DNA of 64,000 bases from Erythrobacter sp. WG (GCF_026586795.1 NZ_JAPFGY010000010.1:1-64000); one strand, 5' to 3'. Shown: positions 8,748-16,852, counted from the first letter of the stretch. The notes: generated by a model from the letters alone, not told the origin. Numbers and translations are program-made.

Positions 8748-9017
8748 ATGCCCCGAAGCACAAGCGCCGTATCGGCCCTGCAAAAGCTCGAAGCGGAGCG
8801 CAAAGCGCTCGATGCAAGGCAGCGAGACCTCGAAAGCAAGGCTGCCCAGGAAGTTGGTGAAGTGATCCTTGGAACCGGGCTTGAAGCCTTCTCAGCAAAG
8901 GGCCTGAGACAGGTTGCTGAGGCGCTTGGTAAGCTGGGAGAGGCGGCCAGCATCGAGAAGCTCGGCGCGCGCCCACAAGCCCGCAGCGCTGGGGTGCCCA
9001 AATCCCCACAAGACTGA
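8748..9017 (+). CDS. Small helical protein of unknown function
   Basis: An 89-aa, charged, probably coiled-coil protein. Residues 10-35 are a regular pattern of Leu, Ala, Lys and Glu, followed by a second amphipathic helix (VGEVILGTGLEAF). An AAGGA site lies eight bases before the ATG. Similar short helical proteins occur on sphingomonad plasmids as hypothetical genes, though I cannot name the family. It converges with ssb. Possible roles include DNA-binding accessory or plasmid maintenance; none is shown by the sequence. Confidence 0.55.
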   Translation: MPRSTSAVSALQKLEAERKALDARQRDLESKAAQEVGEVILGTGLEAFSAKGLRQVAEALGKLGEAASIEKLGARPQARSAGVPKSPQD

Positions 9018-9079
9018 CAGGCAACGGGGCCCTGCCTGGCCGGCAGAGCCCCGTGCTTGGATCGCGAACAATTGGCCGA

Positions 9080-9478
9080 TCAGTCGATCGGAGGCGCGTC
9101 GCGGTTGTCGTCTTCATCGCTGCGGTTGCTGGCGCGCGAGAGAAAGTCGATCTTGTCGGCCAGCACCTCGCATCCGTAGCGCTTCACGCCGTCCTGATCT
9201 TCCCACTGCGTGTAGTGGAGGCGGCCCTGAACCGAGACCAGCTGGCCTTTCGAGCAGTACTGGCCGACCGTCTTGGCGAGGCCATTGAAGCAGGTCACCC
9301 GGTGGAACTCGCTGTCCTTGGCGGTGAATCCGTTCTCGTCCTTGTAGGTGTTGCCGTCCTTGTCGCGGGCGGGGCGGTCGGTAACAACCGTGATGCCCGT
9401 GACGCTGGTGCCACCCTTGGTTTCGCGGGCTTCCGGATCGCGTGCGATGCGGCCGGTGAGGATAACGAGATTGGTCAT
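9080..9478 (-). CDS. ssb: Single-stranded DNA-binding protein
   Basis: A 132-aa SSB with the OB-fold signature from residue 3 (NLVILTGRIARDPE), the internal strands FHRVTCFNGLAK and LVSVQGRLHYTQW, and a short acidic tail. It coats single-stranded DNA during conjugative transfer and replication of the element. GGAGA precedes the start. The tail ends in PPID and lacks the terminal Phe of the usual chromosomal SSB tip (DDDIPF type), so contacts with host repair proteins may be altered. It is an element copy; the chromosomal SSB should be elsewhere. Confidence 0.9.
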   Translation of the reverse strand: MTNLVILTGRIARDPEARETKGGTSVTGITVVTDRPARDKDGNTYKDENGFTAKDSEFHRVTCFNGLAKTVGQYCSKGQLVSVQGRLHYTQWEDQDGVKRYGCEVLADKIDFLSRASNRSDEDDNRDAPPID

Positions 9479-9567
9479 GGAAAGTCTCCTTCGATCTCAA
9501 ACCGAAAACCACTTCCGGCTTGCGAACGTCGAAGAGAGACAGGGCATGGGAGGACTGCACCGCAGGG

Positions 9568-9585
9568 CCTCAGGCGGGCCTGAGG
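9568..9585. repeat. Hairpin in ssb upstream region
   Basis: Perfect 7-bp arms CCTCAGG/CCTGAGG with a 4-base loop lie 90 bases upstream of ssb. A second hairpin, CAGGTC/GACCTG, lies at 9669-9687. The 282-base interval 9479-9760 holds these and no gene. They may be leader structures of ssb or termination signals. Confidence 0.35.
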
Positions 9586-9760
9586 GACAAGGGAAACTTG
9601 TTCATGACGGGTGGTGCGGGCAGCCCGCGGCGAAGACGCGGGCAACACGGCCGGAAAGGAACGGGTTGCAGGTCCTCAGCTGACCTGGGTCAGACAGGTT
9701 CGCAGGGAAAGCCGGATTGGGATTTGGGATGATCTGAAGGCAAGCGAATGATCCAACCGC

Positions 9761-10036
9761 TCACTTTTGCTCCTCGCTCGCTTCGCCCGCGGCAAGCATG
9801 TCCATGAAGGTGCGTGCGGCCTCCTGGTCGTTTGGATCCTTGAACGCGACGTCGAGGTCAGGCGCAGAGCCGAGCATGTGCAGCAGCGCCCAGAGGGCAA
9901 AGCGTTTCCCCCGATCTTGCTCAAGCCCGAGATCAACGAGGCAGTGCTCGATGCCCGAGGCTAGCACGTCGGGACTGGCGCGAGACAGATCTGTGCCATG
10001 GAAATAGCGCGTCAGCAGGTCGTCGAGGTGCATCAT
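9761..10036 (-). CDS. Small hypothetical protein
   Basis: A 91-aa acidic helical protein (starts MMHLDDLLTRYFHG, ends ASEEQK). I chose the ATG at 10036 because the sequence upstream of it in the longer frame is atypical; the ribosome-binding site is weak. It is divergent from the serine recombinase, with 146 bases between the starts. No family recognised. It could be a recombination-related partner, by position only. Confidence 0.5.
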   Translation of the reverse strand: MMHLDDLLTRYFHGTDLSRASPDVLASGIEHCLVDLGLEQDRGKRFALWALLHMLGSAPDLDVAFKDPNDQEAARTFMDMLAAGEASEEQK

Positions 10037-10182
10037 CGAATACTGTTTTCTTTCTGGCGTTTTCAGTGAGGTCGAGGGTGATCTTAACGCAGAACGTCCC
10101 TGCGCGATCGGCCAGGGCCATACGTTCAAGACGTGCCTTCGAAAGTAGCGCAGGTTCCGCCTCTCACAAGAGGAGAGGACCG

Positions 10183-12021
10183 ATGCCGAGTGACGAGAAC
10201 CTGCCGATCAAGCGCTGCGCGATCTACACCCGCAAGAGCACCACCCACCGGCTCGAGCATGATGTAAATTCGCTGGTGACCCAGCGGGAAATCAGCAGCG
10301 CCTACATCACAAGCCAGCAGTACAAAGGCTGGGTCGAACTGCCCCAGCACTACGACGATGGGGGGCATTCCGGGAGTGGTCTCGAGCGCCCGGCGCTTGC
10401 CCGTTTGATGCAGGATATCGAAGCCGGAAAGATCGACACCGTGGTGGTCTACAAGATTGACCGCCTGACCAGGAGCCTGCTCGATTTCGTGCGGCTGATC
10501 GAGATGTTCGACCGGCAATCGATCACGCTGGTGTCGATTTCCCAGGCGTTCGATACCTCGGACAGCATGGGGCGGATGATCCTCAACGTATTGCTGACCT
10601 TTTCCCAGTTCGAGCGCGAACTGATCGCCGAGCGCGTGCGTGACAGCATCCGAACACGCAAGCGGCATGGCCGCATTCACGGCGGACTTCCGCCGTTCGG
10701 CTATGTCGCAGGTCGCGACGGCATCCACGTCGATCAGGCAGAAGCTGATATCGTCCGCTTCATCTTTGCCGAGTTCCTTCGTACCCGACGCTATACGTCG
10801 GTCATGACGGCCGTCCGCGAGGCGGGCTACTGCAGTTCCGTCAAATTGTCGCGCCGGGGTGTTCCGCGCGGCGGCACCCCGATGTCGCCTGGCACTGTGT
10901 ACGGCATTCTTCGCAACCCGATCTACGTCGGGCAAATCCGCGGTCACGATACCACTTACCAGGGCGTCCACGAGCCGCTGATCAGCGAAGCAACCTGGGC
11001 GGCAGCGCAGGCCTTGAGCGAGGAGCGTAAGAAGCGCTCGCCTCATGCCAAGGAGACACACCATTTCCTCGCCGGCTTGCTGTGGGATGACCTGGGCCGG
11101 CACATGCTGCTCGACCTGAACTGGCAGCGCGGGCGAACATACTGCGCCTATGTGTCGAGCAACGCGGCCTGGTCGCAGGTCGAGTATCGCCGTGCCTATC
11201 GGTGCAATGCCGATCACCTCGACAAGACAGTTCTGGCCGCGGTTTGCGACTTCCTCGCTGACAGGGGGAAGCTCAGGGGCGCGCTCAAAACGCTTGGTCT
11301 CTTCGGTGATGATCTCGACCGGCTTGCCAATCGCGGCAAAGCAATCAGCCAGATGCTCGAGGTTACGAGAGCCGAATGGCTGCCTGACCTGTTTGCCGCC
11401 CTTGTGCACCAGGTCGAGATCGCTGAAGAGACGGTGTCGATCACCTTCCGGTCGCTCGAGCTGCGGCGCTTGATGGCATGGGACGGCAAAACGGCGTTCA
11501 GGGGCAGGCCTGCAGATTGGCCGTGCAGCGATGCCCGCTATGTCCTGGACATCGACGTGCGGGTCATCACCGCCGAGCGCTGGCCCTCCCTCCATATCAT
11601 ACCGCGCACCGAGGCGAACGACACGCGCCCGAACCCGAAGCTTGTCGAACTGATCAAGGCTGCGCGGAGAGCCCAGATCCTCGTCGACGAGCATCGCGAT
11701 CTGTCGATCGAAGAGCTTGCCAAGAAGCAAGGTTGCAGGCCTACGCACTTTGCGCGCCTGATCCGGTTGAACTACCTCGCGCCAGATATTGCCACAGCGA
11801 TTCTCGATGGCACCCAGCCAGCAGAGCTGGACCGCAAGACCCTCCTCGATTCCAATGTCCCCACTAGCTGGGCTGTGCAGCGAAAGCTATTCGGCTTTCC
11901 TGCGCCGGAAAGAGCCATCAGTCCGAGGAATCTCTTTGGAAGAGGCATGTGGCCAGCAGCAGGTCAGATGGATGGCAAAGGTGCTGAAGCTCAGGCCGGG
12001 GACGGTGTATCACGCCCATAA
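10183..12021 (+). CDS. Large serine recombinase (resolvase/invertase type)
   Basis: A 612-aa site-specific recombinase. The N-terminal catalytic domain begins CAIYTRKST, placing the nucleophile at Ser19, and carries the KIDRLTRS motif at 91-98 plus FSQFERELIAERVRD. A recombinase domain (about 160-290) and a long C-terminal DNA-binding region follow. AGGAGAGG precedes the ATG at 10183. Such enzymes insert or invert DNA through short att sites and often lack the usual zinc ribbon in sphingomonad plasmids. It sits inside an element that already has a tyrosine integrase, so it may mobilise a sub-module or be a remnant cargo transposase-like gene. Confidence 0.85.
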   Translation: MPSDENLPIKRCAIYTRKSTTHRLEHDVNSLVTQREISSAYITSQQYKGWVELPQHYDDGGHSGSGLERPALARLMQDIEAGKIDTVVVYKIDRLTRSLLDFVRLIEMFDRQSITLVSISQAFDTSDSMGRMILNVLLTFSQFERELIAERVRDSIRTRKRHGRIHGGLPPFGYVAGRDGIHVDQAEADIVRFIFAEFLRTRRYTSVMTAVREAGYCSSVKLSRRGVPRGGTPMSPGTVYGILRNPIYVGQIRGHDTTYQGVHEPLISEATWAAAQALSEERKKRSPHAKETHHFLAGLLWDDLGRHMLLDLNWQRGRTYCAYVSSNAAWSQVEYRRAYRCNADHLDKTVLAAVCDFLADRGKLRGALKTLGLFGDDLDRLANRGKAISQMLEVTRAEWLPDLFAALVHQVEIAEETVSITFRSLELRRLMAWDGKTAFRGRPADWPCSDARYVLDIDVRVITAERWPSLHIIPRTEANDTRPNPKLVELIKAARRAQILVDEHRDLSIEELAKKQGCRPTHFARLIRLNYLAPDIATAILDGTQPAELDRKTLLDSNVPTSWAVQRKLFGFPAPERAISPRNLFGRGMWPAAGQMDGKGAEAQAGDGVSRP

Positions 12022-12036
12022 TAGAACGGGCGTGAT
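12009..12036. terminator. Inverted repeat between convergent genes
   Basis: Perfect 9-bp arms ATCACGCCC/GGGCGTGAT enclose the recombinase stop codon, with a 10-base loop. They lie between convergent genes (recombinase forward, DUF2493 gene reverse) and may stop transcription from both sides. There is no T-run, so it could instead be a protein-binding palindrome. Confidence 0.5.
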
Positions 12037-12069
12037 GCCGATGCACCGGAACCTGTGGCGGGACGGCGA

Positions 12070-13002
12070 TCATCCGCCGCCGCCAGTCGCGATTGCGCGC
12101 CGATCAACGACGGTAATCCGCTGGGCCTTAGCCTCGATCACGAGGCGTTCGAGCACCCCGTTGCCCGGGAAGGCCACAAGGTAGCGCGGTTTCAAGCTGA
12201 GCATCTGCTCGTTGCGCTTGAAGCCAGCACGCGCCCCGAGCCGCCGGTCGAGGGCGAAGACGAGCTGTTGGACGTTGCGGCGTTCGGCCCAGCTCGCGGC
12301 GAGCCGATCGACGCCTTTGCTGTCGCCGCCATGCACGAGGACCATGTCAGGGATCCGGTCATAGACCTTGTCGAGCGTAGCCCAGACATTTGCTGCGAAT
12401 GCCTTGGCTTCATCACTCGAGGCAAAGGATGAACGGCCGCCGGCGAAGACCACCGGCGTTCCTTCCGGGCTATGTGCGGCGCGCCGCCGTTCGCTGCGCG
12501 CCTTGAGGAAATCGCGGGCATCAACGACGGCCGAGGTCAAATGGGCAGCGTGGTTCGCACGCGAGCCCGATATCGGGCGCCAGCACGAGCCGATTTCGTC
12601 ATGGTACAGTAAGGCCGCCACTTCACGCATTTGCTCGAAGGCGATCATGCTGGCCTCTGCGGCCTGTGCGCGCTCGACCTGTTCTTCGAGATTGCTAGAA
12701 TGCACTTCCGACCCGTCAGCGGCTGCCAGCAAGGCACGGATTTCGTCAGCGGCACGATCGAGCTGTGCTGATTTACGGCTGGCCGCGCGGTGGAAGAGAT
12801 TGACGAAGCCCCAGGCGATATCTTCGGCGTCCACCTCGAGCGCCGTGTCGGCAAACATCGCGAAGAGCTCGGACCAGACCGCGCCCAATGTTTGGTCGAT
12901 GGCTTCTTCGCCCGGGAAATCCGTCGTGTTGAACGGGGCGGATTGGATAGTGAAACCTGTGAGGTCGAGGCCTGCGAGTTGCTCCAAAAAGCTGTCGTAC
13001 AT
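12070..13002 (-). CDS. DUF2493 (SLOG/YspA-like) domain protein
   Basis: A 310-aa protein. Residues 1-190 are helical and unassigned. The C-terminal part (about 195-300) is a DUF2493 domain: a Rossmann-like strand VVFAGGR, then VLVHGGDSKGVDRLAASW, then FKRNEQML and LVAFPGNGVLERLVIEAKAQ. The family belongs to the SLOG/LOG nucleotide-binding superfamily, thought to sense or process nucleotides or NAD derivatives. Such genes are frequent on conjugative plasmids of sphingomonads. CAGGAGA precedes the ATG and is partly sequestered in a long-range inverted repeat (13013-13078). The precise ligand is unknown. Confidence 0.75.
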   Translation of the reverse strand: MYDSFLEQLAGLDLTGFTIQSAPFNTTDFPGEEAIDQTLGAVWSELFAMFADTALEVDAEDIAWGFVNLFHRAASRKSAQLDRAADEIRALLAAADGSEVHSSNLEEQVERAQAAEASMIAFEQMREVAALLYHDEIGSCWRPISGSRANHAAHLTSAVVDARDFLKARSERRRAAHSPEGTPVVFAGGRSSFASSDEAKAFAANVWATLDKVYDRIPDMVLVHGGDSKGVDRLAASWAERRNVQQLVFALDRRLGARAGFKRNEQMLSLKPRYLVAFPGNGVLERLVIEAKAQRITVVDRRAIATGGGG

Positions 13003-13012
13003 GGTGTGGTCT

Positions 13013-13078
13013 CCTGATCGTTCGGCAGGAGCTGGACGGCCTGATGGCCTCGATCCTGTCCGCCGGAGCCCGATCAGG
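13013..13078 (-). promoter_or_regulatory. Leader inverted repeat overlapping ribosome-binding site
   Basis: Perfect 8-bp arms CCTGATCG and CGATCAGG are 50 bases apart in the leader of the DUF2493 gene. The proximal arm contains the first half of the CAGGAGA ribosome-binding site, so folding could dampen translation. The rest of 13003-13273 shows no gene. Confidence 0.4.
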
Positions 13079-13273
13079 ACCGGGATCAGGGTGACGGCAC
13101 ACCGCGCAGCGGGAAACCTGCGACCCTAGGCTGGCGCGGGCCACACGGGCCGACGGGTCGCAGGTTGTGCTGGCACCCGGCCGGTCCAGGGCCTCTCCCG
13201 GCGTTCAGGTGTGAGGCGGAAGGGCTCGTTCGGTCCGAACTTCTCGCGAGACCACGCCAACGACTTTGCGGCC

Positions 13274-13714
13274 TCAAGGCCTCGTGCTCTGGGAAGCAAA
13301 CCCTAAGCGCTCGAAGATTGCTTCCCCGTTCGAAAATCGGCCGACAAGACGTAGGTCGCCGAACAGACCGACGAACCTGTCTGAGACCTGCGTGATCCAG
13401 CGTTTAGCGAAGTCGGAGCGTCGCTGCTCTGGGCAACGCTCCCAGTATGCGCTGTCATCGCGTTCGACGAGCCAGATTGCTGCCAGGCCGCAATAGGTCG
13501 AGATGCCGCAATCGGCGAAGGCGTTGCGGAGCAGGATCCTGTCTTCGCGCCCACGCCAGCCTTCCTGTCGCTGCAACGATGGAAAAGCGCTTCGTGCTGA
13601 GCTGATCACGTCCTCGACAAGACAGTCGTAGGCCCAGCCACGGTCGTCCTCGTCTTCATCGAACAAACGGAAAGCGACGATGGAGCCACGGGGGTAGCTG
13701 ACGGAGCGTGCCAT
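13274..13714 (-). CDS. Hypothetical protein downstream of ardC
   Basis: A 146-aa protein rich in Trp, Arg and Asp, beginning MARSVSYPRGSIVAFRLFDE. I chose the ATG at 13714, with AAGGGGGAAG upstream; a TTG at 13732 overlapping the ardC stop is possible. It directly follows ardC (14-base gap) and is probably co-transcribed with it, which makes an anti-defence or plasmid-establishment role plausible. I recognise no named domain. Confidence 0.65.
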   Translation of the reverse strand: MARSVSYPRGSIVAFRLFDEDEDDRGWAYDCLVEDVISSARSAFPSLQRQEGWRGREDRILLRNAFADCGISTYCGLAAIWLVERDDSAYWERCPEQRRSDFAKRWITQVSDRFVGLFGDLRLVGRFSNGEAIFERLGFASQSTRP

Positions 13715-13728
13715 GGGTGCTTCCCCCT

Positions 13729-14664
13729 TCAAGCTGCTTCTGAGAGGGCAGGTTGGTCTTCGGTCGTTTCGGCCGTGACCACGCCGCCAAGACGCAGCAG
13801 CAGGCTCGCAGCCTCCTCAGCTTTTGCGGCCGCCGTTAGGATTGCCCGCTCATCAGACTTCAGGAGATCCAGCCAGGCCGCGATATAGCTCGCGTGATGG
13901 TCAAGATGGGCAACCGGAAGGCCAAGCTCAGCCCCCAGAATGGCTGCCGAGAGTTCGGCAACCAGTTCCTCCGCTGCATAGGCCTCGCTCCCGAAACGGT
14001 TCTTGAGGTTGCGATCAAGGCGCGACGAATGCCCGGTCCAGTGCGAAAGTTCGTGCGCGAGCGTGGCATAGTACTGTTCGTACGCGTCGAACAGCTCGTT
14101 CGGCGGCATGGTGATCCTGTCTGCGACGGGTTCGTAGTATGCCTCGCAGCCCTGGTGACGAAGGCTGGCGCCGATATTCGCAAAGAAGCCATCGAGCCGC
14201 TCCTCCCGGCCAGCCGGCTCGATCAGACCGATCGCAGGTTCGGGATAGTACATCGCGGGCAGACCATCGCACTGGTCTGCATTGAAGACCGCGAAGGCCT
14301 TGAGGACACGGCGTGTCTCGGTGTCGGTGCCACCTGCGGCATCATCGACCTCTTCCTCATACGTCTTATAGAAGATCGCGATGGTCGACTTCTCACCTTT
14401 GCGGACCTGCCCACCGAGCTTCTGGCACTGGCGGTAGGTCATCCAGTAAGGAGATGAGTATCCGGCGGCATCGGCCATCAACCACAGCCAAAAGGTATTC
14501 ATGCCCCGGTATGGCGTCCCGCAAGCGCGGAGCGGTCGTGACACGGGCTGTCCGCGCCATGGCTTGATCCATGGCTTGGTGCCTTGCTCGAGCTTCTCGA
14601 TGATCGCATCGGTTATTCTCTGTGCTGGGGATCGCGAACAGGCGGCGCGCTTGAACTTGGCCAT
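13729..14664 (-). CDS. ardC: ArdC-family antirestriction protein
   Basis: A 311-aa protein of the ArdC family. It has an N-terminal ssDNA-binding region (DUF1738-like, residues 10-130, with PWRGQPVSRPLRACGTPYRG and VRKGEKSTIAIFYK) and a C-terminal zincin-like metallopeptidase domain with HELSH at 204-208. ArdC proteins are delivered or expressed early in conjugation and protect incoming single-stranded DNA from restriction. CAGGAGA precedes the ATG at 14664; an in-frame extension to 14706 lacks support. The linked downstream gene probably forms an operon with it. Confidence 0.88.
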   Translation of the reverse strand: MAKFKRAACSRSPAQRITDAIIEKLEQGTKPWIKPWRGQPVSRPLRACGTPYRGMNTFWLWLMADAAGYSSPYWMTYRQCQKLGGQVRKGEKSTIAIFYKTYEEEVDDAAGGTDTETRRVLKAFAVFNADQCDGLPAMYYPEPAIGLIEPAGREERLDGFFANIGASLRHQGCEAYYEPVADRITMPPNELFDAYEQYYATLAHELSHWTGHSSRLDRNLKNRFGSEAYAAEELVAELSAAILGAELGLPVAHLDHHASYIAAWLDLLKSDERAILTAAAKAEEAASLLLRLGGVVTAETTEDQPALSEAA

Positions 14665-14912
14665 AAGAGGTCTCCTGAGCACCAGGACGAGATTGTCCCG
14701 GAGCAAACAGGAAGGGCTCCCTCCCCTCTAACCGGTAAGCGATGCTTTCAGCTCACGTGAGCGTGGCGCAGGAACTCGTCGACCCGCGAAGCGGAGTGAC
14801 CATTGGCGAGACTGGTGAGCGTCGCATACTTAACTGAAGCTGTGACTGCTAAGTTCGGCTATGGATCAGCTTTTGAGTGAATTGAGGATTACCCAATCTG
14901 ACACATTTAACG
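14665..14912. other. Non-coding junction between ardC and the conjugation-type locus
   Basis: About 250 bases with the ardC leader at the left and a comparatively AT-rich patch at 14820-14930. A weak GGAGC/GCTCC inverted repeat lies at 14700-14720. No gene and no clear terminator are visible. The base composition shift here fits the edge of an inserted cargo island. Confidence 0.4.
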
Positions 14913-15617
14913 CTAGTAAACCCCGTCACTTGCAGGGGTTCGTGTGCATAGTTCGATCGTTTGAAGAGCCACCCTGTTGCCGGTCTCAATGAAAAGCGAG
15001 CGGTAGTCATCGATTGTTGCTTCGCTTGGCAATGGCGGACTCTCAGCCTCCTCCATCATGTATTGGCGAAATCGCTGCCGCATAGCGGCATCCAAGCGAC
15101 GCTGGTGGCGATCTGCGAGAAGCTCGGCGGCAGAGGCTGAAGCGGAAACTGCCAGTTCGTGCGGTGCGAAAACGGGGGTGCCACGTTCAGCTTTCCTTGC
15201 GATGAGAATTGTGCGGACACACCAGACCATGCGCCGCACGACAATATTGGAGCTAAGCGCACTGGCGTGGCGATCAAGGAACCAACCGAGGTCGCGTGCA
15301 TGCGCGATTTCACGCGCATAACTTGTTCGCAGTCTGAATTGAGACCGTAGTTGATCGAGCTGGCTTAGCGGATCGAATACTGGCTTGGCCTCGCGCGCTA
15401 TATGACAGACGAAGAGATCCCCGTCACGGGCATCGGCCATCAGCTTTTCCCACGGATAAAAGAACATCGAGAGATGCCCTATCGACTTATGCTGCGGGGT
15501 GCCCGGAGGGCTGATGAGCAACAAGTCGGTGTCCGACCCACGGCTGTTGTCTTCGCGGGCACGACTGCCGAAAAGCAGGATAGCGGATATCCCTTTACCT
15601 TCGAGGGCCATGCTCAA
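14913..15617 (-). CDS. Minimal nucleotidyltransferase (MNT-type, pol-beta fold)
   Basis: A 234-aa protein whose N-terminus carries the nucleotidyltransferase signature: LLFGSRARE (Gly17-Ser18), then SDTDLLL with Asp29 and Asp31 as the metal-binding pair. The C-terminal 140 residues are predicted helical and unassigned. Its ATG overlaps the stop of the WYL regulator (ATGA), so the two are translationally coupled. MNT proteins often neutralise HEPN toxins by AMP transfer, but no separate HEPN gene is adjacent. A pol-beta-type transferase beside E2-E1-JAB genes recalls published ubiquitin-like operon surveys and CBASS, although this protein is much smaller than a CD-NTase and lacks its usual layout. 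Confidence 0.7.
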   Translation of the reverse strand: MSMALEGKGISAILLFGSRAREDNSRGSDTDLLLISPPGTPQHKSIGHLSMFFYPWEKLMADARDGDLFVCHIAREAKPVFDPLSQLDQLRSQFRLRTSYAREIAHARDLGWFLDRHASALSSNIVVRRMVWCVRTILIARKAERGTPVFAPHELAVSASASAAELLADRHQRRLDAAMRQRFRQYMMEEAESPPLPSEATIDDYRSLFIETGNRVALQTIELCTRTPASDGVY

Positions 15618-16522
15618 CGCGATGCTCGCTCAATCGCGTCGATTGACAGCTTGCGTGCCATCGTCCGGGCACTGACGACCTCGTCGCGATTGAGGAGCAC
15701 AAGCTGTTGTTTGCCAGGCGGTAGTGTATCGGGCGCAACATCCAAATTGTGCTCGGTCATCAGGTAGAAGGTCTGGCTCAGCCGCTTGGTAACGATGAGT
15801 CGACCTTCAGCCATGCCATATTCGACCTCAAGCGCTGCTTGCTGACTATGGGACAGCGCCGGGTTGGGCGCCAGAACCATGTCGATTTCATGCATCCATT
15901 CGAAATCGAGCGTGGGATCGATCGCTGCCTCCTTGATTTCGCCGACCTGCTCGATCCGGAAGAGATTATAGTCGCGAAAATCCGAATGTTCTGTTGACCA
16001 GGCTCGGACATACCAGCGGCCGACAGCATGAAAGAGCGCGTGGGGTGCGATGACCCGGCGCGGTTCGGATGAGCCCGTGATTGATTTGTACTTGATCTCC
16101 AACTGGCCCCGCTTGTTGATTGCATCGAGGATGTGGAGCAAAATTCTGGCGTCCGTCCGTTTTCGCAGGAGCGAGACATTCTCGATCGGCGGAGTACTGT
16201 CGAACCAGGTATCTTCCTGCCGCATCCATTGATTTTCTATAGCGACGAGTTGAAGCAAATAACGTTCGGCCGAAGCGTGCATCAGCTTCGGCTCGTAGGT
16301 CGGCGCACGTAAATAGGCCTTAAGGGTCTGGTCGTAGACTAGGTTCCCGGGCGCGAGAGCCGTGTATTGAGCGATGTCGGATGATGCCTGCTGGGCAGAT
16401 ATTCCGAAGGTCTCCGCAAGATCACGGCGATTAAACCGCCCGTCCCAAAACAACCGAAAATCGATAAACTCGAGGCGTCGTTGCACGCCCCAGCGTACTG
16501 TTTCGCCCGTCTCTGGTACCAC
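15614..16522 (-). CDS. WYL-domain transcription regulator (CapW/BrxR-like)
   Basis: About 302 aa. A winged-helix N-terminus (RRLEFIDFRLFWDGRFNR followed by a helix-turn-helix-like DLAETFGISAQQ) is followed by a central WYL domain with the RWYVRAW signature and a C-terminal WCX-like region. CapW/BrxR proteins of this layout repress CBASS, BREX and other defence operons and release upon infection. I prefer the GTG at 16522 because GGAGGG lies just upstream and homologues begin about ten residues before the RW motif; an ATG at 16561 is the alternative. It is divergent from the E2-E1-JAB operon and probably its switch. Confidence 0.82.
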   Translation of the reverse strand: MVPETGETVRWGVQRRLEFIDFRLFWDGRFNRRDLAETFGISAQQASSDIAQYTALAPGNLVYDQTLKAYLRAPTYEPKLMHASAERYLLQLVAIENQWMRQEDTWFDSTPPIENVSLLRKRTDARILLHILDAINKRGQLEIKYKSITGSSEPRRVIAPHALFHAVGRWYVRAWSTEHSDFRDYNLFRIEQVGEIKEAAIDPTLDFEWMHEIDMVLAPNPALSHSQQAALEVEYGMAEGRLIVTKRLSQTFYLMTEHNLDVAPDTLPPGKQQLVLLNRDEVVSARTMARKLSIDAIERASR

Positions 16523-16663
16523 AAAACCCTCCAACAACTCGATTCGAAAAAAATATCCCATCGCCTTTCTTGACGGGTTGGGATATGATTCCCATACTCA
16601 ATGGACGCGATGATCTTAGGGATCAACGACGAAGGAAGGCAGAAGGCGCAAGGGTCTGAAGAT
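16523..16663. promoter_or_regulatory. Divergent promoter/operator of the defence locus
   Basis: This AT-richer interval separates the WYL gene from the forward operon. It contains ATATCCCA at 16553-16560 and its exact inverse TGGGATAT at 16579-16586. The second arm also starts a closer dyad TGGGA-N6-TCCCA (16579-16594). Repeated dyads of one half-site between a WYL regulator and its divergent defence operon are what a CapW/BrxR-like operator would look like. Binding is inferred. Confidence 0.6.
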
Positions 16664-16852
16664 ATGGCGAAAAATACTGGCGATGGGTTCCGGCGAGGCT
16701 CGGTGTCGGGCCGCACACAGTTCCAGCGGCCCGATGGGCACTGGCAGAAGCGCAATGAACACACCGGCCGCCTGATGGGCGTCAAGAATGACGGCAAGCC
16801 GTTCAAGGGCGTCGCACGCGAGCCCGACGGCCGAGACACCCCCAACGCTTAG
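16664..16852 (+). CDS. 62-aa basic protein, first gene of the operon
   Basis: A short Gly/Arg/Lys-rich protein (core QRPDGHWQKRNEHTGRLMG, then NDGKPFKGV). I chose the ATG at 16664, with AGGG nine bases upstream; the in-frame extension to 16601 starts inside the operator region. Small proteins with a similar TG-x-W-x-KR ... TGRF/L ... DGKPFKG pattern are, from memory, widespread hypothetical genes. It precedes the metallo-hydrolase gene by 55 bases and is likely co-transcribed. It is too short and polar for a ubiquitin fold; possible roles are antitoxin, inhibitor or conjugation substrate. Confidence 0.6.
   Translation: MAKNTGDGFRRGSVSGRTQFQRPDGHWQKRNEHTGRLMGVKNDGKPFKGVAREPDGRDTPNA

Noticed and set aside
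10126-11748. 540-codon reverse frame over the serine recombinase
   Set aside because: The recombinase on the forward strand carries clear catalytic motifs; the reverse frame has none and no ribosome-binding site.
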